Source: Algoriphagus aestuarii
GTDB taxonomy: Bacteria; Bacteroidota; Bacteroidia; Cytophagales; Cyclobacteriaceae
Direction: 5' to 3'
Length of the DNA stretch: 64,000 bases
NCBI GenBank assembly: GCA_017051695.1
Contig: JAFIDK010000007.1
Coordinates: 62,001-126,000, forward strand
The position numbers and the translations under genes were made by a program. The notes beneath the pieces were generated by a model. The model searched no databases, was not told the DNA's origin, and saw only the letters and a program-made list of their open reading frames with translations. Shown here in pieces: positions 17,926 through 28,065 of this stretch; the first letter of the stretch is position 1; each line of letters opens with the position of its first letter.

Positions 17926-19563
17926 ATGATGGGAAAAATTTCATTTTTAATACTGGCTCTAGGTTTACTCAGTGCCTGCAGTCAATCAGAGAAGTCAAGC
18001 TATAAATTTCAGGTTTCGGATATAGAACCTTCTTTAGTAAAACTTGCTTCTGATGAGTTTATGGGAAGAATGCCATTTACGGAAGGGGAGGAAATTACAG
18101 TGGATTACCTTGAAAATGAATTTAAATCCATGGGTTTAGAACCGGGAAATGGCGATTCGTATTTTCAGGATGTTCCGATGGTTTCAATCCTCAGCTTGCC
18201 TTCAAATGAGATGGTTGTCAGTTCGGCTAATGAATCTATCACTTTAGAAGGGCTCAAGGATTATGTACTTTGGACGCAGCGAACAGATTCTCTCGTGAGC
18301 TTTGAGGATGTTGAAATGGTCTTTGCAGGTTTTGGAATTGTAGCACCTGAATATGGTTGGGATGACTATAAAAACATCGATGTCAAAGATAAAATTGTGG
18401 TTATCCTGGTAAATGACCCTGGTTTTGGAACGGAGGATGAGGCATTTTTCAAAGGAAATACCATGACTTATTATGGAAGATGGACTTACAAATATGAAGA
18501 GGCAATTCGTCAGGGTGCATTAGGTTGTTTAATTGTTCATAATACCATTCCGGCTGGATATGGTTTCAATGTAATTCAAGGAAAATGGAAAAATCCGCTT
18601 CTATACCTGGACGAAAGAGGATCTGAAAACTACACTCCTGCCTTTGAAGGATGGGTGACCTTGCCCACTGCCAATAAGCTTTTTGAAATGGCAGGGCTTA
18701 ATGGAAGTGAATTATTGGCGAAGTCAAGAAAAGCAGATTTTCAGGCGGTTCCAATGAATTTGAAAGCCAGTTCTTCTATCCAAGTCATTGCAGAATATGA
18801 TGTCTCTAAAAATGTAATTGGAAAAGTGACCGGTGCTTCTAAACCTGATGAGGTGATAATTTATACTGCCCATTGGGATCATTTTGGTTTTGGAGCACCA
18901 GATGAGACAGGTGATAGTATCTACAATGGAGCGCTTGATAATGCTTCAGGTACAGCAGCACTTTTGGCTTTGGCAAAGGCATACACAACTGACCCAAAAC
19001 CTGAAAGAACGGTGGTTTTTCTTGCAGTGACAGCTGAAGAACAAGGACTTTGGGGATCTGCTTATTATGCTCAAAACCCGATTTATCCCAAAGAAAAAAC
19101 GGTTGCGAACATCAACATGGATGGGATCAATCCTTATGGGAAAATGAAGGATGTTTCCCTGATTGGAATCGGTCAGTCTGAACTGGAGGATTTACTCAAT
19201 GTTGAATTGGAAAAAGTGGGAAGGTATTCTGCTCCTGACCCAACCCCATCTGCAGGATATTATTTTAGATCGGACCACTTCAATTTTGCGAAAATCGGTG
19301 TTCCTGCTCTGTACTTTACCAATGGAATCGATCATGCTGAAAAAGGGAAAGAGCATGGAAAAGCATTGGAGGAGGAATATGTCCAAAAATATTACCATAA
19401 TCCTTCTGATGAGTATGAACCAACGCGATGGAATCTGGATGGTGCAGTAGAGGACGTTCAGATACTTTATGAAGTCGGAAGGAATCTGGCAAATTCAGAT
19501 AATTGGCCGAAGTGGAAACCTAATTCTGAATTCAGGGCGATCCGAGAAAGCTATATGAAGTAA
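17926..19563 (+). CDS. M28-family metallopeptidase, lipoprotein, with PA domain
   Basis: It is an aminopeptidase-type zinc enzyme anchored by a lipoprotein signal (LLSAC, Cys18). A protease-associated (PA) insert is recognisable in the first half (GFGIVAPEYGWDDYKNIDVKDK and following). The M28 metal site is complete: His and Asp in TAHWDHFG, bridging Asp in GALDNASG, the Glu pair in VTAEEQG, Asp in NMDGINP, and His in FRSDHFNFAK. At 545 residues the length is typical. It is monocistronic, closed by a bidirectional terminator shared with the DinB-like gene. It likely trims peptides in the periplasm or at the surface. Confidence 0.92.
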   Translation: MMGKISFLILALGLLSACSQSEKSSYKFQVSDIEPSLVKLASDEFMGRMPFTEGEEITVDYLENEFKSMGLEPGNGDSYFQDVPMVSILSLPSNEMVVSSANESITLEGLKDYVLWTQRTDSLVSFEDVEMVFAGFGIVAPEYGWDDYKNIDVKDKIVVILVNDPGFGTEDEAFFKGNTMTYYGRWTYKYEEAIRQGALGCLIVHNTIPAGYGFNVIQGKWKNPLLYLDERGSENYTPAFEGWVTLPTANKLFEMAGLNGSELLAKSRKADFQAVPMNLKASSSIQVIAEYDVSKNVIGKVTGASKPDEVIIYTAHWDHFGFGAPDETGDSIYNGALDNASGTAALLALAKAYTTDPKPERTVVFLAVTAEEQGLWGSAYYAQNPIYPKEKTVANINMDGINPYGKMKDVSLIGIGQSELEDLLNVELEKVGRYSAPDPTPSAGYYFRSDHFNFAKIGVPALYFTNGIDHAEKGKEHGKALEEEYVQKYYHNPSDEYEPTRWNLDGAVEDVQILYEVGRNLANSDNWPKWKPNSEFRAIRESYMK

Positions 19564-19566
19564 AAT

Positions 19567-19596
19567 AAAGAGGCAGTGCCAAACTGCCTCTTTTTT
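19567..19596. terminator. Bidirectional terminator
   Basis: AAAGAGGCAGT (19567-19577) and ACTGCCTCTTT (19583-19593) form a perfect 11-bp stem around a 5-base loop, with T runs on both strands. It serves the M28 peptidase gene on + and the DinB-like gene on -. Confidence 0.88.
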
Positions 19597-20161
19597 ATTC
19601 CGGTAATCTAGATTTAAGCAGAGCAATTTGCCCCATGTGATTGGATTGGTGCTCCATGACATGAAACCAAGCCCAATGATTATTTGCTTGGGTCCCTTTT
19701 AATTTTGATGAGAACCACTTATCGTCTTTCTCTTTTAAAAGCGCTTTCGTTTTCTCTCTTACCTCATCCCAAATCCCGAAATAATAAGCGATGGGTTTCC
19801 CTTCGTATTCGGCTCTAGCTGTTTCTCCAAGCTCCAAAGCTGTCATCCATTTTGAAGTTTCTTCTTCATTAAACTCCCTGCTTTCAAAAGTATACACTTG
19901 ATAGAAAGCTTCTGTAGCAGCTAGATGCATAATCATGGCTCCGATTCTATTTGCTTTTTCATCCAACAGAAAATCCACCTGGGCATGGGACATATTCAAT
20001 GTCAAGCGATGGATTCTTCCTTTGATATCATCCAGCATCGCCACCATATTACCAATGTCTTGGGAATATCCTTTTGGAGCTTCGATAACTTGGGCTCTAG
20101 ATTTTAGTTGAAATAAGAATAAGCAAAAAGTACTGAGGGCAAAAATCTTTAATGTTTTCAT
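19595..20161 (-). CDS. Exported DinB-fold protein
   Basis: DinB/YfiT-like proteins are four-helix bundles that bind a divalent metal through three histidines. Here the likely ligands are in IMHLAATEAF and the C-terminal HVMEHQSNHMGQI. What is unusual is the N-terminal Sec signal peptide (residues 1-23, ending SRAQ), which places a usually cytosolic fold in the periplasm. The 188-residue length matches the family plus signal. A VOC-family gene lies immediately upstream in the same direction (18 bases between), so they may be co-transcribed. Function unknown; thiol-dependent transferase activity is known for some relatives. Confidence 0.78.
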   Translation of the reverse strand: MKTLKIFALSTFCLFLFQLKSRAQVIEAPKGYSQDIGNMVAMLDDIKGRIHRLTLNMSHAQVDFLLDEKANRIGAMIMHLAATEAFYQVYTFESREFNEEETSKWMTALELGETARAEYEGKPIAYYFGIWDEVREKTKALLKEKDDKWFSSKLKGTQANNHWAWFHVMEHQSNHMGQIALLKSRLPE

Positions 20162-20179
20162 TTTAATATAGATTAAAGT

Positions 20180-20563
20180 TTAAATAGTGATTTCAATAGC
20201 ATTTCCTTCTGGATCCAGAACTACACTTTCAAAGTAGCCATCCCCAGTAGTCCTGGGTTCTCCGGTTACTTGGAATCCATCAGTTCTTAATTTTTCGGTT
20301 AGACTCAGCACCTGTTCTTTGCTTCCTGTCGAAATGGCTATGTGGGTAAATCCATAGGAATGGATTCGATTTTCCGTTAAATGGATTTCAGGTTTTTGCA
20401 TCAATTCGATTTGGGCTCCGGAATCAAAAGAGAGGAAATAGGAAGTGAATTTTTTGTTTGGATTGTGATATTTCTCTCCTGGAATCAGATCAAAATAATG
20501 ACAATAAAACTCCTTCATTTTTTCCAAATCCTCCACCCAAATAGCCAAATGTGCCAGTTTCAT
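20180..20563 (-). CDS. VOC-family (glyoxalase/dioxygenase fold) protein
   Basis: A single-domain vicinal-oxygen-chelate protein of about 127 residues. The paired beta-alpha-beta modules are clear: KLAHLAIWVEDLEKMKEFY at the start, then GFTHIAIST, and the C-terminal VVLDPEGNAIEI. Candidate metal ligands are His4, His in FTHIA and the terminal Glu, the glyoxalase I pattern. The ATG at 20563 is chosen because it lies one base after the stop of the tamL-like gene and begins the conserved module; an ATG 24 bases upstream would add residues and overlap that gene. It probably rides on the tamB-tamL transcript. Confidence 0.82.
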   Translation of the reverse strand: MKLAHLAIWVEDLEKMKEFYCHYFDLIPGEKYHNPNKKFTSYFLSFDSGAQIELMQKPEIHLTENRIHSYGFTHIAISTGSKEQVLSLTEKLRTDGFQVTGEPRTTGDGYFESVVLDPEGNAIEITI

Positions 20564-20564
20564 A

Positions 20565-22853
20565 TTAAAAAGGATAGCCGATCGCAAAATTGAAGATCAG
20601 ATTTTCTCTTCTCCAGGTTTTGCTGCCGATGTCAAAGTTGTTGCCCCAGCGACTTCCTTCTTCTCCATAAGGTACCCGAAGGGGAGTGGCCAAATCAAAT
20701 CGGATAACAAAAAACTGAATGTCTACTCTTAATCCAAATCCGGTTCCTACCGCAATTTCTTTCCACCAATTAGAACTGAATTTCCCTCCCGGCAAAGCTT
20801 CATTTTCATTCATCAGCCAGATATTTCCCGCATCCATAAACATAGCGCCTTTCAAAAATGAGACGATTGGAAAACGATATTCAATATTCCCCTCTAAACG
20901 TATGTCCCCAGACTGGTCAAAATAAGAGTTGTCATCAAATGCTTCGGGTTTATAACTGCCAGGACCAATCGAGCGAATTCTAAAAGCTCTTATACTATTT
21001 GGGCCGCCAGAGAAATACTGTTTGGCATATGGAAGGGAGGATGAATTCCCAAAAGGTGCCCCAAGTCCGGCAAATAACCTTGTGGCGATGGTCTGGGATT
21101 TAGTGAAATTAAAATGATACCTCAGGTCCAGATCCACTTTACCATATTGGGCGTATTCCAAACCGAAAATCTTTCCATCATCTTTACCTGAAATGTTTTC
21201 GATCGCATTGATTGTGTTTCCTGCAAAATCAAGGCCCAAGCCCAGGAAGTAACCGTGAAGGCGGAATCGATCGTTCAGTTTGTTGTAGTTAAAGGTGTAA
21301 TTGATCCCGGCAATAAAGGTTTGCTCAAAGCTTCGTTTTAAGAAGGGATTGCTATCCAATATCTCATCAAATTCCGGAGAGGATTTAGAGAGATTGATGA
21401 TACTGATGCTGATCGGATTGATTTCGTGATAAGCATAGGTATTGGCATTCCAGAAATATCCATAAGAAGTAGAATAGGAATTAAGTCGATAAAGACCTCC
21501 TCTGCTCAGGTATTCTGTGCCGAGGCTAATTTTTGTTTTAGGGACTGAATAACTGAATTTTTCTTTGATAGGGACGAAAAATATGACTCTGGGAAAAATC
21601 AGATCTCCTCTCAACCCCAATTCCAATGAGTGCAAATTGGATCGGTCCCCTCCGGCAATTTGAAATTCATAACCTATTTTACCAGAGAGATTAAATGTTT
21701 CTCCTCCGTTAAACAAATTCCGATTTCGATAGACTAGGTTTAAAGCCGGTCCAGCAAAATTATTGGATTTGGAAACCCCTAATAGCTCTGCCCTTACCGA
21801 GCGTTTCGTCATGGGGGAGAGGTAAATATTTGCAGCCAAGTGTCCGATCGAATCCTTTTTATCCAACTCTTCATACCGAAGATTGACAAATTTATAATTG
21901 CCAATAGAGCTTAGCCTATTGCTCGATAATTTTGATTTATTGGGATCATAATACTCGCCTTTTTCGATCAGGATATAATCTTTGAGCAATCTAGGCTTGA
22001 ACACTTCATTGCCTTGGATAAAATCTTTTCCCTCCAAGGAAACAGTATCCAGGCCTTCGGCACTTTCATTTAAAGAATAATTGGGAAAAACCTGGATTCG
22101 ATCTACCCGATAAGGCAAAAGTCCATTTTCTGGCACCTCTTTTTTCAGCCTCAGATATAGGTTGAATTGCCTGGACGAGTCGGAGATATTCGTGTCAGCT
22201 TCAAAGATCAGATAATCATTATTGAAGTTGTAATAGCCTTTTTGTTTTAGCCCTTCATCCAGTCGGTCTCTTTCTAGATTCAAGGCATTTAAATCAAATC
22301 TGCTTCCTGATTTTAACTCGGTCTCAGCAAATAGACTTTGGATATCATGCTCGATTTGCAGGGAATCTCTATCAAGAATAAACTCATTTAAAAGGTAGGG
22401 ACGGCTGACAGTTGCGGAATATTTTACTTCAGCAAAAGTATCCCCGTGGATTTCTTCCGAACTTGCTGTCCCGTAGAAAAAGCCTCTGTTTTCAAGACGG
22501 TTTAAAATCAACTCTTCTGTACGTGAAGGATCCACTTGACTCATATAAACTGGCTCTTCACCGAACTTTTTGTTCATGAATCGGATAATAAATCCAGGCT
22601 TTTCTTTTTGACTCTTGTAATAGGACCAAAGCCCGACATACATTCCCAAAAATTTTGAATTCGGTTCCGGCCTCAATAAATCATTCAATTCCTCTTCTAC
22701 ACTTTTGAAACCTTCGATGTCATCTGGTTTTTCAATTTCCAGTTTTGCACCGGTATATAATAGTTCTTCCTCAGGAATAAACTTTTTGATCTGGCATCCA
22801 CTGAGCCAAAAAAGTAATCCAATGCAGAAAATGATATCTTGTTTAATTTTCAT
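20565..22853 (-). CDS. tamL: TamL: BamA/TamA-family outer-membrane lipoprotein
   Basis: This is the Bacteroidota counterpart of TamA, an Omp85 protein that works with TamB in outer-membrane assembly or lipid transport. A lipoprotein signal (WLSGC, Cys20) distinguishes the TamL type. POTRA-like repeats occupy about residues 30-370 and the C-terminal Omp85 barrel follows, including the FSGGPNSIRAFRIRSIGPG segment with its conserved RxF element and ending in NFAIGYPF. The length of 762 residues is normal. Its start overlaps the end of the tamB-like gene by 11 bases, so the two are translationally coupled. Confidence 0.9.
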   Translation of the reverse strand: MKIKQDIIFCIGLLFWLSGCQIKKFIPEEELLYTGAKLEIEKPDDIEGFKSVEEELNDLLRPEPNSKFLGMYVGLWSYYKSQKEKPGFIIRFMNKKFGEEPVYMSQVDPSRTEELILNRLENRGFFYGTASSEEIHGDTFAEVKYSATVSRPYLLNEFILDRDSLQIEHDIQSLFAETELKSGSRFDLNALNLERDRLDEGLKQKGYYNFNNDYLIFEADTNISDSSRQFNLYLRLKKEVPENGLLPYRVDRIQVFPNYSLNESAEGLDTVSLEGKDFIQGNEVFKPRLLKDYILIEKGEYYDPNKSKLSSNRLSSIGNYKFVNLRYEELDKKDSIGHLAANIYLSPMTKRSVRAELLGVSKSNNFAGPALNLVYRNRNLFNGGETFNLSGKIGYEFQIAGGDRSNLHSLELGLRGDLIFPRVIFFVPIKEKFSYSVPKTKISLGTEYLSRGGLYRLNSYSTSYGYFWNANTYAYHEINPISISIINLSKSSPEFDEILDSNPFLKRSFEQTFIAGINYTFNYNKLNDRFRLHGYFLGLGLDFAGNTINAIENISGKDDGKIFGLEYAQYGKVDLDLRYHFNFTKSQTIATRLFAGLGAPFGNSSSLPYAKQYFSGGPNSIRAFRIRSIGPGSYKPEAFDDNSYFDQSGDIRLEGNIEYRFPIVSFLKGAMFMDAGNIWLMNENEALPGGKFSSNWWKEIAVGTGFGLRVDIQFFVIRFDLATPLRVPYGEEGSRWGNNFDIGSKTWRRENLIFNFAIGYPF

Positions 22854-25800
22854 TTTCCTCCTTTTTTTCTTGCTTTTCCTTCAGTTCGTCGATCGGATTT
22901 GTCTTTTCCAAATCCTGGGCCGGAGCTCTCCAAAATTCACTGAACTCATTGAATTCACGAGTCAAAATTAATCCAGCGCCAGTCACCACTAGTTGACCAT
23001 CGATGATACTTTCGAATTGATTTTTCCTGAAAGCTCTGATCCTCCATCTTCCATCTTCAGTCAGCATGTATTCAAAACTGATGTTTGCCAAAATGGAATT
23101 AGCCTGCTCGGAATTCTGCGGGCTTCCTTCTAGGTCCACTTGACTGCCTACCTGAACAATGAGTCGGTCATCGAAGAGACTTTGCTGTGCATTGATGTTT
23201 AAATCTGTCCGGTATTGGCTGCTGCCGGATTGGTAATCCTGGTAGGAATTAACATCAAAACCAACCTGGAAGCCACTGTCTCCAAATAATTTATTGGAAA
23301 GGGCATTCATTTGATCGGATAGAACCTGACTGGCACTGTTTCTTGCGATGCTTTCCGCCCCGCCATTCGATCCATCACTTCCCTGAGAGGGGAAGAAGCG
23401 GTTTAAAACCAAAAGTGAAAATACCTGTTTGTTTAATTCATCTTCTTGCTCATTTACCTGAAGAACCCGTGAATACACATTTCCACCAAATGCACTTCGC
23501 TGGTTTTCTGGCATGTCAAGGGTAAACGAAATCTCAGGTTTTAATAACTCTCCCGCCACATTGAGGTACACCAAAAATGGCAGTCTCCTTTGATATTGGG
23601 ATTTTGTTTCTTGATTACTGCCAGTCAGTTGGGAATTCATCAATTCTGTGGCTGATGTTTCCACTTCATATATCGCTCGGATGTCCATGGTAGCGTCCAT
23701 TGGATCTCCATTCCAGGTGATTCTGCTTCCCGGATCAATCAGGAATTTCTTGCTGATCAGATTATACAGGGACATTTCATAGTGCCCATCGGATATTTCA
23801 TAATCTCCGCTCAAAGTGACTCGACCATTTGGGTTGATGTCCATCTGTAAATTAGCCTCTCCCGAAATCAATAAATTATCTCCTGTTTTTGGATCGATGA
23901 CGACGGTAAATTTTGCCTTGGGATCTGCGGAAAGCATTGCCTGTATATCATATCCAGAGAAAGCCGAGGTGGTTTCTTCTTGCTGTGCTGTTAGGATATC
24001 GTCCGGGTTTTCTTTGTTGACAAATAAAACCACCCCATCTCTTTCTACCAGGTCCAGCTGAGACTCGGGGATGATCAAAGTCAAATCGGTGTTGTCTTTG
24101 ATATGGAGATCTGCCTTGACTACCGGGAGGATTAGATCCCCTGTGACTGTGACATCCGCATCAATGGTTCCTTTTCCATAAATCAATTCGTTTTCCTCGT
24201 CAGTGGAATTGACCACCATAAAATTTTTCGCATTTAGCTGCAGATCAAATGAAGGATTGGTAAAGTCTTCAGTAAAGATCGTACCGTCTATCGTAAAAGT
24301 ATTGTTATCAGCATCCCTGACAGTGAATTGATCCAAATAAATGCCATCGTTATCGATTGATAATTTTTCGTCAGAAAGTAAATATTTGGTGCTCAACTGC
24401 GCCGGTACAAATGCGGCATCGTGGAATCGAAAGTCTCCTTGATACTGAGGAGCATCTGTCGTGCCACTGGCTTTGATTTTACCTTCTAAATAGCCAGAGG
24501 CATTAAGGAGTTGATCCTGGGACAGCGCGGCGATTTTTGTCATCTCTCCTCTGATCAGATTGATATCCAAATCAAATTCCCCTCCAGCTTCGTTTGCTGC
24601 AAACTCTCCATTTATATCCAAATCGATCCCGCCATCTCTTAACTGAAGAGCTAGGATGTAATTACTTAGACTTTTAGCGGTAGCTGTTAAACTTAAATTT
24701 CCAAGGGGCACACCCAGCCCTTTTAAACTATCTATTTTCAGTTCACCCATCAGCCCAATTGCATCAAATGGATTCTCAACCACCAATTGTCCTTCAAGCT
24801 TTCCACCTGCAATAATCTCCTCTGGATTCAGTAAACTGGTCAGTGTCGAAAGTCTAAAATTCCTGAAAAGAACAGCGATGTTTTCATCTGTATATCCTTC
24901 AATATTCCGTTTAACAGTCAATTCCTGATTGTTTTGGGTAAAACTGAAATCCTGAAAATCGAGGTAATTCTCTGCATAAAGAACCTGATTCGTTTCAGGG
25001 ATAATCCAATTGTTTTTTTTGAGTACCAGGTCTTCTGGATCGATATGAATAGTAACAGTATCTCCCGAAAGGCCAATGTCGGAGCCAAGATGGAACAGTA
25101 AAGAGTCCTGCTCGTAGGAAGTGAAATCAAAAAAGATCCTTGAGTCCTGCATAGATCCGTTCAAAAGTGTTTTATCCATTTGTAATGGACCAGAACGAAG
25201 GCTTATAAAACCAAAATCCAAATTGAGACTTTCATGATTGGAAATCAAATCCAATCCCAGACTGTCGATTTCTGTTCCCGAATAATTGATAAAGGGAAAG
25301 TCAATCCTTGCCGCCAAAGAATCTATGTCCTGAAAATAGGCGAGTTGGATGCTTCCAGAATCAAGCTGCTCCAATCCCTGAAGTAAGAATTCATTTAAAA
25401 AAGGATCCTCATAAATAGAGAAATCCATTTGCATCACGATACTGCTATCCATCAGAGTTTGAGTGGAATCATTTTGGCCTACATAATGTAGAAAGTGATG
25501 CTTTAATGCCTGGGCCAATGATGCTGGATTAGTATTGGTTTTCAAAAACCCATCTGCAATTTTACTGGAAATCGAAAAATTAGTTGAATCAGGTCTTACC
25601 ATGGCCTGGATGTCTGTCTCACCCAAAGGGTAGGTCTTTTGATCATACAGAAGGATCCCGTCATACAATTGCGTAGTCACTTGGAAATTCTCTGGGTTTC
25701 CTTCAAAATCAATATCCAGTTTTAATCTGGCTCTAGATTCTTTGCCCGAAAAACCAAGTTTTTGAAAATCTGCTCCTTTCAGGTCCAGACTTGCTTTGAT

Positions 25801-27801
25801 TTTTGAATGGACGGTGTCCAGATCCAAGCTGCTTTCCAAATCGAATTCCAGATAGTCAGAATCCAATAAAAGACTGATTTCTCCATTTCCTTGGGTCATT
25901 TTACCATTTAGCTGGAGTCCAGCATAATCCTGTCCATACAGGTTTAGCTTTTCGAAATTTGAGGTCAACTTGGCGTCCAGGTTGTTGAGGTTACTGCCAC
26001 TTCCCTGAGCATTTAGGCCCATGGACAGGGTGTCGAGATCTGGATTTTGTAAGAGCGTTCCTAACTGAAGTTGATCGATGTCCAGGTCCAAATCGAATGC
26101 AATTTGGTCGCTGTCCTGAAATTTGGCTGCGAGGGTGATGGTGCCAAGATCCGTGATAAGTTTTAAGTCAGAAATAATATCGGAGAGAGTTCCCTCAGCA
26201 TTGGCCTGAATCTTCATCTCATTTGGATATTGGATACCGAAATCAGATTCATTGGCAAATCGATTGAGAGTTTCCCGATTGCTTTGGATTAGAATTTCAG
26301 GCAAATCAAAATAAAGTGAATCAACCGATAGAGCGTTTGAGATAGTCCCAATTGCACTTGCTTTGGTTTCACCCCAATTGACAAGGAAATCTTGAATTTC
26401 CAATTGGGATAAGGTACCATGGATTGCTAGTTGCCCTTGAACAGGATTTCTAGCAATTTCCTGAATGAGTGTGTCTCTTTTTAAATCTGTTGCAAAATAA
26501 TATCCGTCCCGGACATCCAATGAAAACTCCTCAATATCCAGAGCAACTTGTGAGCGATCAGGATTTTCTATCAAATCATTCACAGAAGAATACTTGATTT
26601 CAGTTTGTAAAACCATCCGGCTTTTATTGGTCTCCACATGGAATCCGGAGATTTCCAATGCCTGTTGGTTCATCGCTAATCCAAAACCTAATTCTTTCAA
26701 TTCAAATCCACTTCCTTCTGAAAAATCGAATTTTTCTAAATTCAAAGAGACTGATTCTTTGTCCAATAAAATATCAGTAGCCTCAAAATTGAGATCACTG
26801 AGTAAAATCACTTCTGGATTAAATTCTCCCTGAGTGATAGAAATATCCTTCGTTTTATAGTCCAACCTGTTCTCTGCAAGCAGTATTTTATTTACTGTAA
26901 CATTCCATTCAGGCCAGGCAAATCCGACAGTATCTTCTACTGATTTTGAAGTTTCTTGGCTTACCGAGAAATCATGGAACAGGATAGTTGATTGTTCAAG
27001 TGATATTTCATCTACTTCGACCAGTTGTTCGGAGAGATCTAATTTTGGCATACCAAGACCGAAAGAATGGATGGAAATCTGGGCTTTCTGTCGGTCAACC
27101 TGATTGTCATAATCCAGCTCCACATTGCTTAGGCTAAGATGATTCAAACTGACAATCGGTAGGGGAGATTCTGATTCGGAATCTTCAGTTTCTTCAAATG
27201 CCTTTGTTTGTCTGTATGAAATTTTAGTGTTGGAAAGGGAGACGGATTTGATGCCATAAACGAAATTTTCAAGGTCTAAATCCGGTATTTCCAATTCGAA
27301 GTCCCCCATGTTAAGACTGGCCTCTATTCCCATGACTTCATCCAGAAACTGGATGTCAAAACCTTTTAAGGTGATAGGAGACAGACTAATGTTCAAGGGT
27401 CCTGATTCTTCGGTAGGAGTGGTTTCCACTGCTTCTTCCGACGGCGATGAAAAAGCGTCAATCAAATATTGGAAATTGTAAGAGGCAGTTTCTTCAGTCT
27501 TTTTTATTCTGACTTTCAGCCCTTCCCAATCAAATTTACTGACATGAATACCGCCATTTAGGATCAAAGGTGCCAAAGCCAAGCCGGCCTCCAATTCTTT
27601 AGAATACAACAGGGTGTCTCCCTGCACATCAGAAATGTAGAATTCCTCCAGATAAATATTGCCAGAAAACGTGATGAATAGTCGTTGGATACCGATATCG
27701 GCACCAGTCTTGTCATGCAGGAAGGAGATTGCCTTGTCCACAATTATCCCCTGACCCCAAGGGCTTCGGATAAAAAGTATCAGGGCAAACAATAGGATCA
27801 A
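22843..27801 (-). CDS. tamB: TamB-family translocation and assembly module protein
   Basis: It is a very large inner-membrane-anchored protein spanning the periplasm as a beta-taco groove, partnering TamL. Residues consist almost entirely of repeated beta segments, and the C-terminal TamB domain is clear (SGDYEISDGHYEMSLYN, then QVLSDQMNALSNKLFG and a barrel-facing end). The start is a problem: 27801 is a TTG, which leaves only a shortened N-terminal membrane helix. The frame stays open upstream to a stop at 27868-27870 with no ATG, GTG or TTG. An AUU at 27858 (or 27861) would give M-IKRYLIKFLKITG plus a full helix, as relatives have. The coordinates given use the first canonical codon. Confidence 0.9.
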   Translation of the reverse strand: MILLFALILFIRSPWGQGIIVDKAISFLHDKTGADIGIQRLFITFSGNIYLEEFYISDVQGDTLLYSKELEAGLALAPLILNGGIHVSKFDWEGLKVRIKKTEETASYNFQYLIDAFSSPSEEAVETTPTEESGPLNISLSPITLKGFDIQFLDEVMGIEASLNMGDFELEIPDLDLENFVYGIKSVSLSNTKISYRQTKAFEETEDSESESPLPIVSLNHLSLSNVELDYDNQVDRQKAQISIHSFGLGMPKLDLSEQLVEVDEISLEQSTILFHDFSVSQETSKSVEDTVGFAWPEWNVTVNKILLAENRLDYKTKDISITQGEFNPEVILLSDLNFEATDILLDKESVSLNLEKFDFSEGSGFELKELGFGLAMNQQALEISGFHVETNKSRMVLQTEIKYSSVNDLIENPDRSQVALDIEEFSLDVRDGYYFATDLKRDTLIQEIARNPVQGQLAIHGTLSQLEIQDFLVNWGETKASAIGTISNALSVDSLYFDLPEILIQSNRETLNRFANESDFGIQYPNEMKIQANAEGTLSDIISDLKLITDLGTITLAAKFQDSDQIAFDLDLDIDQLQLGTLLQNPDLDTLSMGLNAQGSGSNLNNLDAKLTSNFEKLNLYGQDYAGLQLNGKMTQGNGEISLLLDSDYLEFDLESSLDLDTVHSKIKASLDLKGADFQKLGFSGKESRARLKLDIDFEGNPENFQVTTQLYDGILLYDQKTYPLGETDIQAMVRPDSTNFSISSKIADGFLKTNTNPASLAQALKHHFLHYVGQNDSTQTLMDSSIVMQMDFSIYEDPFLNEFLLQGLEQLDSGSIQLAYFQDIDSLAARIDFPFINYSGTEIDSLGLDLISNHESLNLDFGFISLRSGPLQMDKTLLNGSMQDSRIFFDFTSYEQDSLLFHLGSDIGLSGDTVTIHIDPEDLVLKKNNWIIPETNQVLYAENYLDFQDFSFTQNNQELTVKRNIEGYTDENIAVLFRNFRLSTLTSLLNPEEIIAGGKLEGQLVVENPFDAIGLMGELKIDSLKGLGVPLGNLSLTATAKSLSNYILALQLRDGGIDLDINGEFAANEAGGEFDLDINLIRGEMTKIAALSQDQLLNASGYLEGKIKASGTTDAPQYQGDFRFHDAAFVPAQLSTKYLLSDEKLSIDNDGIYLDQFTVRDADNNTFTIDGTIFTEDFTNPSFDLQLNAKNFMVVNSTDEENELIYGKGTIDADVTVTGDLILPVVKADLHIKDNTDLTLIIPESQLDLVERDGVVLFVNKENPDDILTAQQEETTSAFSGYDIQAMLSADPKAKFTVVIDPKTGDNLLISGEANLQMDINPNGRVTLSGDYEISDGHYEMSLYNLISKKFLIDPGSRITWNGDPMDATMDIRAIYEVETSATELMNSQLTGSNQETKSQYQRRLPFLVYLNVAGELLKPEISFTLDMPENQRSAFGGNVYSRVLQVNEQEDELNKQVFSLLVLNRFFPSQGSDGSNGGAESIARNSASQVLSDQMNALSNKLFGDSGFQVGFDVNSYQDYQSGSSQYRTDLNINAQQSLFDDRLIVQVGSQVDLEGSPQNSEQANSILANISFEYMLTEDGRWRIRAFRKNQFESIIDGQLVVTGAGLILTREFNEFSEFWRAPAQDLEKTNPIDELKEKQEKKEENEN

Positions 27802-27999
27802 AATTGAACCTAGGACAATGCCAGTGATCTTCAGAAATTTAATCAGATACCGTTTAATAATGACAGATTAAAGAATGTGCCTATGCGAAATTTAACTTTC
27901 CGTTTGTAAAGACCAAGAAGCAAGCCAGAATCTTGCTGAAATCATAAAATTTAATTCATTTCATCAAGGAATAGTCAAATGGATGTATGGAATAACCAC

Positions 28000-28041
28000 A
28001 AAATCCCAATGCAGGCACATTTTTTTCCGCATTGGGATTTT
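28000..28041 (-). terminator. Probable terminator hairpin
   Basis: A perfect 13-bp inverted repeat (AAAATCCCAATGC at 28000-28012, GCATTGGGATTTT at 28029-28041) with a 16-base loop lies 25 bases after the end of the minus-strand VOC gene. The T tail on the minus strand is short, so termination may be partial. The rest of the 204-base gap to the tamB region shows no gene. Confidence 0.65.
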
Positions 28042-28065
28042 CAATAACCAAGGTAGCAAGAAAGA

